From an uncultured Emticicia sp. (GTDB taxonomy: Bacteria > Bacteroidota > Bacteroidia > Cytophagales > Spirosomataceae): 64,000 nucleotides of DNA. This document shows positions 54,107-63,548 of this stretch, piece after piece. Location: positions 1 through 64,000 of the forward strand of contig NZ_CALCZQ010000063.1 in NCBI RefSeq assembly GCF_937903345.1. The letters run 5' to 3'. Made by a program: the position numbers and the translations under genes. The notes beneath the pieces were generated by a model. The model saw only the letters and a program-made list of their open reading frames with translations. It did no database searches and was not told the origin of the DNA. The first letter of the stretch is position 1, and each line of letters starts with the position of its first letter.

Positions 54107-54806
54107 TAATTATATTAAAAATACATATTCTTTAATCAGGCAAAATAATACTTTATTTTAAAAAACACCAAATTCATTTCAATAATTATAAGAGAATCCC
54201 AAAATACTTCATATTAAAATTAAAACAGTAAAAGACGACAATAATTTACATATAATTGTCTGTTTGAAAAATTCGATTTTAATGTAATACTAAAAGTGTG
54301 AATGCTTTTTTATTACACAAGTTTATCATTGATTTCTAAAGCTTCAAGAAGAAAAATCTATAAGGATTTGTTTTGTTTGAATACATAAAAAAGTAAAAAA
54401 ACGAGTAAAATCTGATTAATTTAAGTCAAACAAGACTCATTTTAATAGTTTTTTTATTATGGCATAGTACTTAGATAACCATACTTCGAGGAATTTATTT
54501 TCTGCAAACTTAAAAAAAACAAAAATACTACAGAAAAATTATTTATTAAAGGTTTTTTAATTTAGTTCCTTTTGTCTTTAATCAAGATATTTTCTATTGA
54601 TGTAAGCACAATATTTTTTTAACAGATTCTATTATTGTCTGAGCTAATTTATAACTCAAAAACAAGCAAATAAAAATTCAAAAGGACATTTTTTACGCCT
54701 TTTCAAATTTATCTACTAAATAAATATTGATTTTTGAAAGATTCTAAGTCTATAATTCTAGGATTTTATTGCCATTTTAAGGCTAACAGGAACGCATGAA
54801 TTAAAC
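54107..54806. other. Gene-free, very AT-rich 700-base stretch
   Basis: No open frame, RNA gene or long repeat can be supported. A 6-bp hairpin (AAAAGG ... CCTTTT, near 54679-54704) lies about 100 bases after the recombinase stop and could be a distal terminator on the minus strand. The stretch is more AT-biased than its flanks and may be a scar of lost mobile DNA next to the recombinase gene. Confidence 0.4.
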
Positions 54807-55640
54807 CTAAATATCAAGGTCTTCAAACGGACTTCGAATATTAACAAGCTCAACCTGTGCAATTTGATTATAAATTGAGGTAGTTTGTAAGTATTTATGT
54901 CCTAAAATTGTTTGAAGTAAATGTATATCCATTCCTTTTTCTAAACAGTGCACAGCATAACTATGTCTAAGCGTATGCACCGAAGCATCTTTCTCTATTT
55001 TAGCTTTTGACATTGCCTGTTGAAAAACCAACTGCACACTTCTTGGGCTATATGTTTTTCCATTTTCACCGGCAAAAAACAAATCTTGTGGATTGTATTT
55101 TTCAATATAGCTTTGCAAGATAGGTACTATTTTTTTTGGAAGCATCAAGGTACGCCCTTTTTCAGATTTTGTGGGCATTAATGAAATTTCTTTTTTATCA
55201 AAATCAACATCTTTGACCTTCATGTTTAAGACATTGCTCAATTTCAGACCTGCCGCATAAATAATCGACATCAAAGCTTTATGCTTTAGATTATCCAATA
55301 CCTGAATAATTTTAGCCACCTCTTCCTCTGTCAAAATATCTGGTAAGCTATCACTTTTCGAATCTCCGTTTGCTTTAATTCCAAATTTTCGATTGAATAT
55401 AAGTTCATAAAATAATTTTATGGCCTTTCCAGCTTGTATAGAAGAATCTGTGCTACTACCTTTTTTATCTCCAAGTTCAATCAAATAGGCAGCAATTAAT
55501 TCTTCAGTTATTTTGCTTTGTGGTAAATCTCTAAAATGATTATAAAACACAAAGATAGCATTTCTATATGCAGCTATAGTTTGTGAATTATATTTACCTT
55601 TTCTTAGAATTTCAGTAAAACGTTCAATTAAATGAGTCAC
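54807..55640 (-). CDS. Tyrosine recombinase (XerC/D-like) with a Lys at the first catalytic Arg
   Basis: This 277-residue protein has a SAM-like core-binding domain (residues about 1-90; KYNSQTIAAYRNAIFVF). The catalytic domain keeps His222 and Arg225 (HTLRHSYAVH), His248 (LGHKYLQTT) and nucleophile Tyr257 (SIYNQI). The first catalytic Arg, normally in a GLRxSE motif, is Lys133 here (AAGLKLSNVLN), and the following Glu is Asn. The beta-hairpin Lys is present in SEKGRTLML. It may be a chromosomal integrase paralogue with reduced or altered activity. No inverted repeats, cargo or attachment sites are obvious beside it. Confidence 0.88.
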   Translation of the reverse strand: MTHLIERFTEILRKGKYNSQTIAAYRNAIFVFYNHFRDLPQSKITEELIAAYLIELGDKKGSSTDSSIQAGKAIKLFYELIFNRKFGIKANGDSKSDSLPDILTEEEVAKIIQVLDNLKHKALMSIIYAAGLKLSNVLNMKVKDVDFDKKEISLMPTKSEKGRTLMLPKKIVPILQSYIEKYNPQDLFFAGENGKTYSPRSVQLVFQQAMSKAKIEKDASVHTLRHSYAVHCLEKGMDIHLLQTILGHKYLQTTSIYNQIAQVELVNIRSPFEDLDI

Positions 55641-55783
55641 AGCGAAGAAATAAATTAAAACTTGTTATTCTATTTGGAAATTTATAAATAATGACTGAAA
55701 AATAAAAATAAAGTCACATCGAATTAAGTATTTTTTCTGATTTTTGTATAAAACTAAATCTAAAGTAAAGATTTTACCAAAAA

Positions 55784-57166
55784 ATGTTGATCAGTTTTAT
55801 AGTTATCTACCTTTTTATAACAATTTTTGTTGGATGGTACGCTTCAAAGTTTGTAAAGACTTCAAGAGACTTTGCAATAGCTGGCCGGCAAATGCCCATG
55901 TACGTAGTAGCTTCGGGATTATTTGCTACATGGTTCGGTTCAGAAACCGTGATGGGAGCTTCTTCCAAATTTGTTGAACACGGACTTTTGGGAGTTATCG
56001 AAGATCCATTTGGTGCGGCATTATGTTTATTTTTAATTGGACTATTTTTTGCTCGTCCGCTTTACAGGCTAAATATATTAACATTTAGTGATTATTTCAA
56101 GATTAGATATGATAGAAAAGTAGAATGGATTTCAGCCATATTTATGATTCCCTCCTATTTCAGTTGGATCGCGGCTCAACTCGTTGCACTTGCAATAGTC
56201 TTACAATCAATTGCTGGTGTACCATTCATTTTTGGGGTTATCATTTGTGCTGCAATCGTTTTGTTTTATACTTATGTAGGCGGCATGTGGTCAGTTGCTA
56301 TTACCGATACTTTCCAAACCGCCATCATTATCATTGGAATGTTAGTTCTTATGTTCGAGCTCGTAAATAAAGTTGGTGGATTCAATCAAATTTTAATTAG
56401 AACTCCTCCTGATTTTTTTAGATTTACTCCTAAAGAAAATACACTTACAAGTTGGGTTTCTTATTTTGCAGCTTGGGTCACAATTGGCTGGGGGTCAATT
56501 CCTCAACAAGACGTATTTCAGCGTACACTTTCTGCAAAATCTGAAAAAGTGGCAGTTCAAAGTGCTTACTGGTCGGCGTTGATGTATCTGACGGTTGCTT
56601 CAATGCCGCTTATCATTGCTTTGTGCGGCACAATCTTATATGTAGACCTAAAACAGAGTGATTCACAAATGCTAATCCCCATGTTAGTTTTAAAACACTC
56701 TGGAATCGGTATGCAAATAATATTCTTTGGAGCTTTATTATCGGCAATTTTAAGTACCTGTAGTGGAGCAATATTAGCTCCCGCAACAGTTTTAGGGGAA
56801 AATTTAATCAAACCATTATTCGGTGAAAGAATAAGCGATAAAAAACTACTAAAAATCATGCGGCTATCGGTAATTGGTATCACTTTAATTGGAGTAGCCC
56901 TATCGCTCTATAAATCAGAAATTTATGAGCTAGTTGGTGAATCTTCGGCTCTAAGTTTGGTTGCCTTATTCGTTCCTCTAGTATCAGGCCTATATTGGAA
57001 AAAAGCCAGTGCTCTCGGTGCTATACTTTCGATGACTTTGGGCACAGGTGTATGGACATATTTTGAGTTTTACGAAAACGATATTCCTTCAATGATTTGG
57101 GGATTACTGGCCAGTATAGCAGGAATGATAGTTGGCTCCTTAATTACAAAAACTTCACCTCTTTAG
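55784..57166 (+). CDS. Sodium:solute symporter family transporter
   Basis: This 460-residue membrane protein has about twelve helices of the SSS/SLC5 fold. It has DFAIAGRQMPMYVVASGLFA, ATWFGSETVMGASSKF, and TYVGGMWSVAITDTFQT, which is the sodium-symporter signature. WGSIPQQDVFQRTLSAKSEKVA is also present. Sodium-driven uptake of a sugar, amino acid, pantothenate or similar solute is likely. The substrate is not visible. Four GTC triplets at 7-base period follow the stop codon. Confidence 0.92.
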   Translation: MLISFIVIYLFITIFVGWYASKFVKTSRDFAIAGRQMPMYVVASGLFATWFGSETVMGASSKFVEHGLLGVIEDPFGAALCLFLIGLFFARPLYRLNILTFSDYFKIRYDRKVEWISAIFMIPSYFSWIAAQLVALAIVLQSIAGVPFIFGVIICAAIVLFYTYVGGMWSVAITDTFQTAIIIIGMLVLMFELVNKVGGFNQILIRTPPDFFRFTPKENTLTSWVSYFAAWVTIGWGSIPQQDVFQRTLSAKSEKVAVQSAYWSALMYLTVASMPLIIALCGTILYVDLKQSDSQMLIPMLVLKHSGIGMQIIFFGALLSAILSTCSGAILAPATVLGENLIKPLFGERISDKKLLKIMRLSVIGITLIGVALSLYKSEIYELVGESSALSLVALFVPLVSGLYWKKASALGAILSMTLGTGVWTYFEFYENDIPSMIWGLLASIAGMIVGSLITKTSPL

Positions 57167-57189
57167 TCAGCAGTCAAAAGTCTACCGTC
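57166..57189. repeat. (GTCNNNN)4 heptad repeat
   Basis: GTC occurs at 57166, 57173, 57180 and 57187, exactly every seven bases, overlapping the symporter stop codon. A similar element lies at 58906-58929. Confidence 0.6.
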
Positions 57190-57269
57190 CACTCTAACAT
57201 AAAATAATGCTTATCAGTTTTTTTGTGGAAAACAAATTTATTGATTTCATATTCCTAATCTACTTAATA

Positions 57270-57689
57270 ATGAATAAAAACATCACAATTGAAGAATTTA
57301 TCGAAAGTCAAGGGCCTGTAATTTCAATATTAATGAACCAACTTAGAAATTCAATATTAAATGCTCATCCGAAAATGAAAGAGCGTTTTTTGTATAATAC
57401 TGCAATGTTTGGCATTAAAAACGAACTTTGTTATTTTGTTGTATTGAATAAAAATAGAGGAATTGAAGTTGGCTTTCATCGTGGTTTTCAGATGTCAAAC
57501 GAACGAGGATTACTTGAATCTAAAAAACGAAAATTTATCCATGGCATTACATTCAAAGACTTGGAAGATTTTAAAAATAAAGAGGCCAGTTTTAAAGAAA
57601 TCTTGCAGGAAGCCATAATTTTAGATGAAATGAACGAAAAATCAATATTTTCAGAAATTTTGCAAGGTGGGCGAAAGAAAAAATCATAA
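57270..57689 (+). CDS. DUF1801-like protein
   Basis: The protein (139 residues) begins MNKNITIEEFIESQGP. It has the DUF1801/YdhG-like pattern: a helical start, KMKERFLYNTAMFGIKNELCYF, then GIEVGFHRGFQMSN and a terminal helical region ending GGRKKKS. An in-frame ATG at 57207 would add 21 hydrophobic residues and is less likely. Function is unknown; the fold resembles small iron-uptake or phosphatase-accessory proteins in databases. It overlaps the flavoprotein gene by six bases tail to tail. Confidence 0.8.
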   Translation: MNKNITIEEFIESQGPVISILMNQLRNSILNAHPKMKERFLYNTAMFGIKNELCYFVVLNKNRGIEVGFHRGFQMSNERGLLESKKRKFIHGITFKDLEDFKNKEASFKEILQEAIILDEMNEKSIFSEILQGGRKKKS

Positions 57690-58898
57690 GTTTTGACCAG
57701 CAATCCATCCACCTGTCCAAGCGGCTTGAAAATTAAATCCACCCGTGATGGCATCAATATTTAATACTTCTCCAGCCATAAAAAGGCTTGGGTATTTTTT
57801 CAAACTAAATGTTTCAAAATCTATTTCTGATAAATCAACACCACCTGCGGTTACAAATTCTTCTTTAAAAGTGCTTTTTCCATTTACTTCAAACTTGCAA
57901 GTCGTCAATTGCTCAGCTAATCGTTGAATGTGTTTTTTGCCTGTTTCGGCCCATTTCTGAAATTCACCGATTTGAGCAGCGATACACAAACTTTTCCAAA
58001 GCCGAATCGGTAAGCCAAATTCGGCATTTGTAATCACATTTTTTTTAGGTTGTGCATTAATCTGACTATGCAAATGGCTTATGACAGCTCCAAGCTCTTT
58101 GTTAGCCAGCCAATTTACTGTTATTGTAAATTTATAATTAGCAACATTTAATTCGCGAGCTGCCCAAGCCGATAGCTTTAAAATACCTGGCCCAGATAGA
58201 CCCCAATGAGTAATCAATGTTGGCCCATTGCTTTCAAAGTTTGTTTTTTGGATACTTATTATTGCATTTGGAACAGACAAACCCATCAAATCAGTGAGTC
58301 GAGCATCTTTTATATTGAATGTAAAAAGTGATGGAACAGGTTGAATAATTTTAATTTTCAATCTTTCAAGTAAAGCCCAAACAGCTGTATCGCTGCCTGT
58401 GGCTATCATTATTTTTTTGGCATATAAAATTCTTTCTCCAGCTACATGAAGTTTCCAATTAGATTTTTCATTAGGCAAATAATCAAATTGCTCAACCCTT
58501 GAATTAGTCAAAACTTCAATTCGGTATCTTTGAGCGGCACCTAACAAACAATCGATTATGGACTGCGACGAATCACTTACAGGAAACATTCGCCCATCAG
58601 CTTCTTTCTTAATTTTCACGCCCCTACGCTCAAACCATTCGATCGTATTTGTTGGGTTAAATTTTTGAAAAGGCAATAAAAGTTCATTTTCACCTCTCGG
58701 GTAAAATTTTACAAGTTTATCTGGTTCAAAACAAGCATGTGTTACATTACAACGCCCTCCACCCGAAACCTTAACTTTTTGTAAAACGTCTCTCCCACGC
58801 TCCAAAATTGCGATTCTTAAACCATCATTTTTTTCAGCAGCATTAATGGCCGCAAAAAAACCAGCCGCTCCTCCCCCAATTACAAGAATATCATACAT
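57684..58898 (-). CDS. HI0933-family flavoprotein (BaiN/YhiN-like)
   Basis: This 404-residue NAD(P)/FAD-dependent oxidoreductase starts YDILVIGGGAAGFFAAI and has the diagnostic KVSGGGRCNVTHA of the HI0933 family. GLSGPGILKLSAWAARE lies in the middle, TAGGVDLSEID is present, and the C-terminal AGEVLNIDAITGGFNFQAAW is the FAD-contact end. The reaction is not established for most members; one homologue reduces bile-acid intermediates, which is not implied here. It is monocistronic. Confidence 0.93.
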   Translation of the reverse strand: MYDILVIGGGAAGFFAAINAAEKNDGLRIAILERGRDVLQKVKVSGGGRCNVTHACFEPDKLVKFYPRGENELLLPFQKFNPTNTIEWFERRGVKIKKEADGRMFPVSDSSQSIIDCLLGAAQRYRIEVLTNSRVEQFDYLPNEKSNWKLHVAGERILYAKKIMIATGSDTAVWALLERLKIKIIQPVPSLFTFNIKDARLTDLMGLSVPNAIISIQKTNFESNGPTLITHWGLSGPGILKLSAWAARELNVANYKFTITVNWLANKELGAVISHLHSQINAQPKKNVITNAEFGLPIRLWKSLCIAAQIGEFQKWAETGKKHIQRLAEQLTTCKFEVNGKSTFKEEFVTAGGVDLSEIDFETFSLKKYPSLFMAGEVLNIDAITGGFNFQAAWTGGWIAGQNL

Positions 58899-58905
58899 TC
58901 AATAA

Positions 58906-58929
58906 GTCCAAGGTCATTAGTCAATAGTC
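58906..58929. repeat. (GTCNNNN)4 heptad repeat
   Basis: GTC occurs at 58906, 58913, 58920 and 58927, exactly every seven bases, just upstream of the flavoprotein start. Confidence 0.6.
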
Positions 58930-58999
58930 AACGGCAATACAAAGCAGTTACTATCAGCCTGTTATTAAAATAAATTCACAACTAAATATTTTCAAACTT

Positions 59000-59494
59000 C
59001 TATTTTAAATATTTTGCTTCAAAGTAAACCTTTTTTTCTCGTAACATTATCACCAGACTTTCTATTTCTTTGGGTGCCTTACCAAATTCAAAAGTTACTT
59101 TATGCTTCGAACCATCTTTCAAAATTTCGAGCCATTCGGCACCCCCATAGGCACAATCAGGACAACCAAAAACCTCGTTTAACTTTTTAAATGACTCATA
59201 ATCAATACTATTAACCAATGAATTTCCTAAAGCTGCTTCAAGTCCTTCACTGTACGTTTTTGGAGTTCCGCCAGTTGCTCCTCTTCCTTCATTAAAAAAA
59301 ATCGTAAAAATGATTTCGTTTTTTACCACCTTTAACTCTTTTCGGCAAGGACCCACACACATCCCAAAACTTGTTCCGTAAGTTACTTCATATTCACTTA
59401 TAGTTGACTGTTTATTAGTCAATTCGCTCACATTTTCACAATTCGCAAAAAATAATGTGGAAAGAATCATTAATAAAACAAGTTGCATTTTCAT
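59000..59494 (-). CDS. Lipoprotein of unknown function with two Cys pairs
   Basis: This 164-residue protein has a type II signal sequence (MKMQLVLLMILSTLFFANC, lipid-modified Cys19). The mature part contains two Cys pairs, CVGPC (about residue 52) and CPDC (about residue 116), and ends in a Lys-rich tail. The two pairs could form disulfides or bind a metal. ATGGTPKTYSEG is another conserved-looking stretch. I do not recognise the family. It is divergent from tex. Confidence 0.72.
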   Translation of the reverse strand: MKMQLVLLMILSTLFFANCENVSELTNKQSTISEYEVTYGTSFGMCVGPCRKELKVVKNEIIFTIFFNEGRGATGGTPKTYSEGLEAALGNSLVNSIDYESFKKLNEVFGCPDCAYGGAEWLEILKDGSKHKVTFEFGKAPKEIESLVIMLREKKVYFEAKYLK

Positions 59495-59578
59495 AAATTA
59501 ATCGGATTTTTGTAAATGAATAATAAAGTCAAACGGACTTTAAACTATGATACAAATTTCATAAAAAAGGTTGAAAAA

Positions 59579-61699
59579 ATGACCCAAAAACAAATACAAA
59601 TAATTGCCCAAACAATTGGCGTACCCGAAAAAAATATTCAAAATACAATTGCTCTACTCGATGAAGGAGCAACCGTACCGTTTATTTCTCGCTATAGAAA
59701 AGAAATGACGGGTAGCATGGACGAAGTTCAAGTTGCGGACACGAAAGACCTATACACCAAATTTATTGAAGCTGACAAACGTAGGGAGGCTATCATCAAG
59801 TCAATTGAGGAACAAGGAAAAATGACGCCAGAGTTGCTGATCAAGCTAAATAATGCCTTGTACATCAACGAATTAGAAGATTTATACTTGCCCTATAAAC
59901 AAAAACGCAAAACGCGGGCAAGTATAGCTATTGAAAATGGACTTGAGCCTTTAGCTAAAATTATTTTTGCTCAAAAAGATAGAAATATTGAAGCAATTGC
60001 CGAAAAATACTTGAACGAAAAAGTTGAAAACATTGCAGAAGCCCTACAAGGTTCAAGAGATATTATGGCAGAGTGGATTAATGAAGATATTCAAGCCAGA
60101 AATGCAGTAAGACGACTATTTGAGCGAGAATCAATCGTTACCTCAAAAGTTAAAAAAGGAAAAAAAGAAGCAGGAATAAAATACCAAGATTATTACGAAT
60201 TTTCAGAGCCCCTTTCTAAAATTCCATCGCACCGACTTTTAGCACTTCGTCGTGGTGAAGAAGAAGGTTTTTTATCTATTGATATTTCGATTGAAACCGA
60301 GCGTGGCGTTGATGCCCTCGACCGTATTTATTTAAGAGGTTTACCCGAGGCTAAAGAGCAAGTCGAACAAGCCATTAGCGATTCTTATGACCGACTTTTA
60401 AAGCCGAGTATCGAAACCGAATTTAGTAATATTTCAAAGCAAAAAGCTGATAGTGAAGCAATTAAGATTTTCGTAACAAATCTCCGTCAACTTTTGTTGG
60501 CATCGCCATTGGGACAAAAACGAGTTTTGGGCATCGACCCAGGGTTTCGTACAGGCTGTAAAGTTGTTTGTCTGAATGAGCAAGGCGATTTGATTTATGA
60601 TACAGTCGTATATCCACTTACCAAGCAAATGGAAGCCGAAGCGGTGATCAAAAAATTAATTATAGACTATAAAATTGATGCTATTGCAATCGGCAACGGA
60701 ACTGCAAGTCGAGAAACAGAAACGCTTGTAAAATCGGTTATAAAAAATGGCAATCTGAAGGCAGCCGTTCACATGGTTTCTGAGCAAGGAGCATCAATAT
60801 ATTCGGCATCACCAATTGCTCGTGAAGAATTTCCGGATAAAGATGTTACAGTCAGAGGAGCAGTTTCGATTGGACGAAGATTGATGGATCCACTGGCAGA
60901 ACTCGTTAAAATTGATGCAAAATCTATCGGAGTCGGTCAATATCAACATGATGTTGAACAAAAAATGCTTAAAGAAAGCCTTGATTCGGTGGTTGAAAGC
61001 TGCGTAAACTTAGTTGGAGTCGAACTCAACACTGCAAGTAAGCACTTATTGAGCTATGTTTCTGGTTTAGGACCTGCTTTGGCACAAAATATTGTTGATT
61101 ATAGAGCAAAAAATGGAGCGTTTAGTTCAAGAGATGAATTAAAGAAAGTGCCAAGACTTGGGGCTAAAGCTTTTGAGCAAAGTGCTGGCTTCTTACGAAT
61201 TCGTGGAGCAGAAAATCCCTTAGATAATTCGGCGGTTCACCCCGAAACCTACCCAATTGTGCAGAAAATGGCCAAAGATTTAGGTGTAAAAGTTGCCGAA
61301 CTTATTGGCAATGAACAACTTAGATCAAAAGTCATTCTGAAAAATTATGTAACAGATAAAGTTGGCCTACCAACGCTAAGCGATATTTTATCTGAACTTC
61401 AAAAACCAGGACGTGACCCTCGTGAGGCTCTTGAAGCCTTCGAATTTGCTTCAGATGTGCATAAAATTGAAGATTTAAGAGAAGGCATGATTCTTCCAGG
61501 AATCGTTACAAATATTACGGCTTTCGGCTGTTTTGTTGATGTAGGCGTGCATCAAGATGGTTTGATTCACGTTTCGCAAATGGCGAATCGTTTCATAAAA
61601 GATCCTAACGAAGTTGTGAAAGTTCATCAAAAAGTGCAGGTAAAGGTAATGGAAATTGATATTCCAAGAAAACGAATCGGACTTTCGATGAAGTTTTAA
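59579..61699 (+). CDS. tex: Tex-family transcription accessory / RNA-binding protein
   Basis: This protein of about 706 residues (from the ATG at 59579) begins MTQKQIQIIAQTIGVPEKNI and then has TIALLDEGATVPFISRYRKE, the typical Tex N-terminus. The YqgF-like domain contains VLGIDPGFRTGCKVV. A helix-hairpin-helix region follows (SYVSGLGPALAQNIVDYR). The C-terminal S1 domain is LPGIVTNITAFGCFVDVGVH to IPRKRIGLSMKF. An in-frame ATG at 59516 would add 21 residues and leave only 21 bases to the divergent lipoprotein gene, so the later start is preferred. Tex binds nucleic acid and affects transcription and RNA turnover. Confidence 0.96.
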   Translation: MTQKQIQIIAQTIGVPEKNIQNTIALLDEGATVPFISRYRKEMTGSMDEVQVADTKDLYTKFIEADKRREAIIKSIEEQGKMTPELLIKLNNALYINELEDLYLPYKQKRKTRASIAIENGLEPLAKIIFAQKDRNIEAIAEKYLNEKVENIAEALQGSRDIMAEWINEDIQARNAVRRLFERESIVTSKVKKGKKEAGIKYQDYYEFSEPLSKIPSHRLLALRRGEEEGFLSIDISIETERGVDALDRIYLRGLPEAKEQVEQAISDSYDRLLKPSIETEFSNISKQKADSEAIKIFVTNLRQLLLASPLGQKRVLGIDPGFRTGCKVVCLNEQGDLIYDTVVYPLTKQMEAEAVIKKLIIDYKIDAIAIGNGTASRETETLVKSVIKNGNLKAAVHMVSEQGASIYSASPIAREEFPDKDVTVRGAVSIGRRLMDPLAELVKIDAKSIGVGQYQHDVEQKMLKESLDSVVESCVNLVGVELNTASKHLLSYVSGLGPALAQNIVDYRAKNGAFSSRDELKKVPRLGAKAFEQSAGFLRIRGAENPLDNSAVHPETYPIVQKMAKDLGVKVAELIGNEQLRSKVILKNYVTDKVGLPTLSDILSELQKPGRDPREALEAFEFASDVHKIEDLREGMILPGIVTNITAFGCFVDVGVHQDGLIHVSQMANRFIKDPNEVVKVHQKVQVKVMEIDIPRKRIGLSMKF

Positions 61700-61701
61700 T
61701 C

Positions 61702-61739
61702 AAAAAAATAAGGCTTTCGTGCGTTCACGAAAGCCTTAA
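61702..61739. terminator. Bidirectional terminator between tex and the peroxidase gene
   Basis: A perfect 13-bp stem (61709-61721 with 61726-61738) with a 4-base loop has seven T residues on the minus-strand side. It lies between convergent genes. Confidence 0.85.
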
Positions 61740-61749
61740 ATATTTCCTA

Positions 61750-62922
61750 TTATCTAATATTACCTCCAACACTCAATCTACTTGGCACACTCGTAGGTAC
61801 TGTCTTGTCAAAGTTATCATCAGATAAAGCATTGATAAAAGCCACAATCGCTGCTTGATTATTACCAATTCTTAAATTCCTGATGCGTGGGTCAATTTGT
61901 CGATCCGTTACATTTCTATTCTGCGAATTACCGCCTGCAATTCTGTTATAAAATCCAAGCACATCATTTAAAGTTTGAAAAACTCCGCTGTGCATATAGG
62001 GTGCGGTAAGTCTCAAATTTCGTAAACTCGGCGTGCGAAAAGCATAAGTATTATTTGCTCCAGCATCTGACTGGGCATTTTTGGTATTGTCAGGAACCGA
62101 AAGTACATGAAGCTGAAAATCAGAAAACATATTGCCCGAGTGACAATTGGCACAACCAACAGTCTGAAAAGCATTCATTCCATTTATTTCTTGTGCCGTA
62201 AGTGCAGTTCTTTCTCCCGCTCTATACCGGTCAACTCTCGAATTATTGGCTACTAAAGTTCGTTCAAAAGAAGCAATAGCAATTCCCATATTCGTAGCTG
62301 TGATTGACTGAGCATTGCCAAAGGCACTCTGAAATAATTGTTGGTATTGCGGAATACGTTTTAAACGGGCAACTACACTATCGATTGCCACAGCCTCCGA
62401 GTACGCATTTCCACGCATTTCTTCAAGTGTTTTAATTGGTTCAATAGATTGAGCTTCTAGGCTCCTCACTCTTGAGTCCCAAAACATTGGTGAGGTGGCT
62501 GGATTTACAATACCATTGGCATCCATCCCATTAAATGCAGTATTGAGAATTGTTTGAGCATTGCGTTTGACAAAGGCAAAAGTGTTTGGACTCAAAAAAT
62601 GTCGATTTCTACCCAATCCAACAGCATTTACTCCAATAGATAAATCAAGATTATCGGCATAGCCATTGGCGGGATGATGACAAGTTGCACAAGCAACATC
62701 TCGCTTACCTGATAAAATTGGGTCCCAAAATAAAGCTTTGCCAAGAGCGATGGTTTCGGTTGAAACAGTTGCATTATCTACTTTAAGTAACGGAACTTCG
62801 CTACTGCTTTGGATATCAGTATTGATGGATGATGGAATTAGTTCCTCATTTTTCTGACAAGCAACAAAAACGGAACTAAAAAAACATAAAGAAGCAAATA
62901 AAATACCTGATTTTAAATTCAT
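61750..62922 (-). CDS. Di-haem cytochrome c peroxidase, lipoprotein
   Basis: This 390-residue protein has a lipobox (FVAC, Cys22), so it is probably anchored to a membrane facing the periplasm or outside. Two haem c sites are visible: CATCH (78-82) and CANCH (257-261). RTPSLRNLRLTAPYMHSGVF is the typical distal stretch of the CCP/MauG family, with the Met/His ligands around it. FWDPILSG near residue 66 is the conserved start of the first haem domain. It reduces hydrogen peroxide or acts as a MauG-like oxidase. No partner gene is adjacent. Confidence 0.92.
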   Translation of the reverse strand: MNLKSGILFASLCFFSSVFVACQKNEELIPSSINTDIQSSSEVPLLKVDNATVSTETIALGKALFWDPILSGKRDVACATCHHPANGYADNLDLSIGVNAVGLGRNRHFLSPNTFAFVKRNAQTILNTAFNGMDANGIVNPATSPMFWDSRVRSLEAQSIEPIKTLEEMRGNAYSEAVAIDSVVARLKRIPQYQQLFQSAFGNAQSITATNMGIAIASFERTLVANNSRVDRYRAGERTALTAQEINGMNAFQTVGCANCHSGNMFSDFQLHVLSVPDNTKNAQSDAGANNTYAFRTPSLRNLRLTAPYMHSGVFQTLNDVLGFYNRIAGGNSQNRNVTDRQIDPRIRNLRIGNNQAAIVAFINALSDDNFDKTVPTSVPSRLSVGGNIR

Positions 62923-63119
62923 ACTTTGATTAGATTTAAGAGTGATTTGGTAAAAAAAATAATTAAACGTAAACTTTTATCAAATTACAAATTCAGTTTA
63001 GGGTAAGGAAAAGATATGAAAAACTGTCCAAAAGAAAACTTTTGTAGTCTTTTCCTTTTAAGACGAAATTAATTTGAAAATCTTGCGGCCTAAGTCAATT
63101 ATTTTCAAAAAAAGTTTAA

Positions 63120-63151
63120 TTGGCGTTATTGAACTAAAAAGTGTAATTTTA
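63120..63151 (+). promoter_or_regulatory. Promoter of ssrA
   Basis: TTGG (63120-63123), a 20-base spacer and TAATTTTA (63144-63151, seven of eight matches to TAnnTTTG) lie 18 bases before the mature tmRNA 5' end. Confidence 0.5.
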
Positions 63152-63168
63152 CGTCAGTAATCATTATT

Positions 63169-63542
63169 GGGGACGACCGGTTTTGACGGCGTGAGTGGTT
63201 GCGAGTAAAAGCATGTCGGGAGTTGGTAGGATTCTCCCGTTAAAAATTCTTCCAAAAAACAACTGGCAATACTTCGTATGCCATGGCTGCTTAATTTCGT
63301 AGTAAATTAACCATACGCCACATTCCGCCTCGGCCAACCTTTGCCGCTGGGGAGCTCGGAGTGCCGAACCTGCAAAGGCGATTATTGGCGGGAAACTTGT
63401 TGGTAATTAGTATTTAGGTTTCTAAGGAATAGATTTGGTATGTCGGACACCGACCTATTTTCGAATAAATAAGACCGAATAAACATGTAGAAGGCTCGAC
63501 AATTGCCAAGTTCGGACCAGGGTTCGAGTCCCTGCGTCTCCA
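63169..63542 (+). ncRNA. ssrA: Transfer-messenger RNA (tmRNA)
   Basis: The 374-base gene starts GGGGACGACCGGTTTTGACG and ends with the T-arm GGTTCGAGTCCCTGCGTCTCC and discriminator A. The 5' GGGGACG pairs with the 3' CGTCTCC to make the acceptor stem. The terminal CCA is not encoded (CTA follows) and must be added. The tag-peptide frame at 63265-63294 reads GNTSYAMAA followed by TAA, the pattern seen in Cytophagales. The molecule rescues stalled ribosomes with SmpB. It has its own promoter and terminator. Confidence 0.97.
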
Positions 63543-63548
63543 CTACCT

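Noticed and set aside
54107..55640. Prophage or integrative element at the tyrosine recombinase
   Set aside because: No phage, conjugation or cargo genes and no direct repeats were seen around the gene. Neighbours on both sides are ordinary chromosomal genes.
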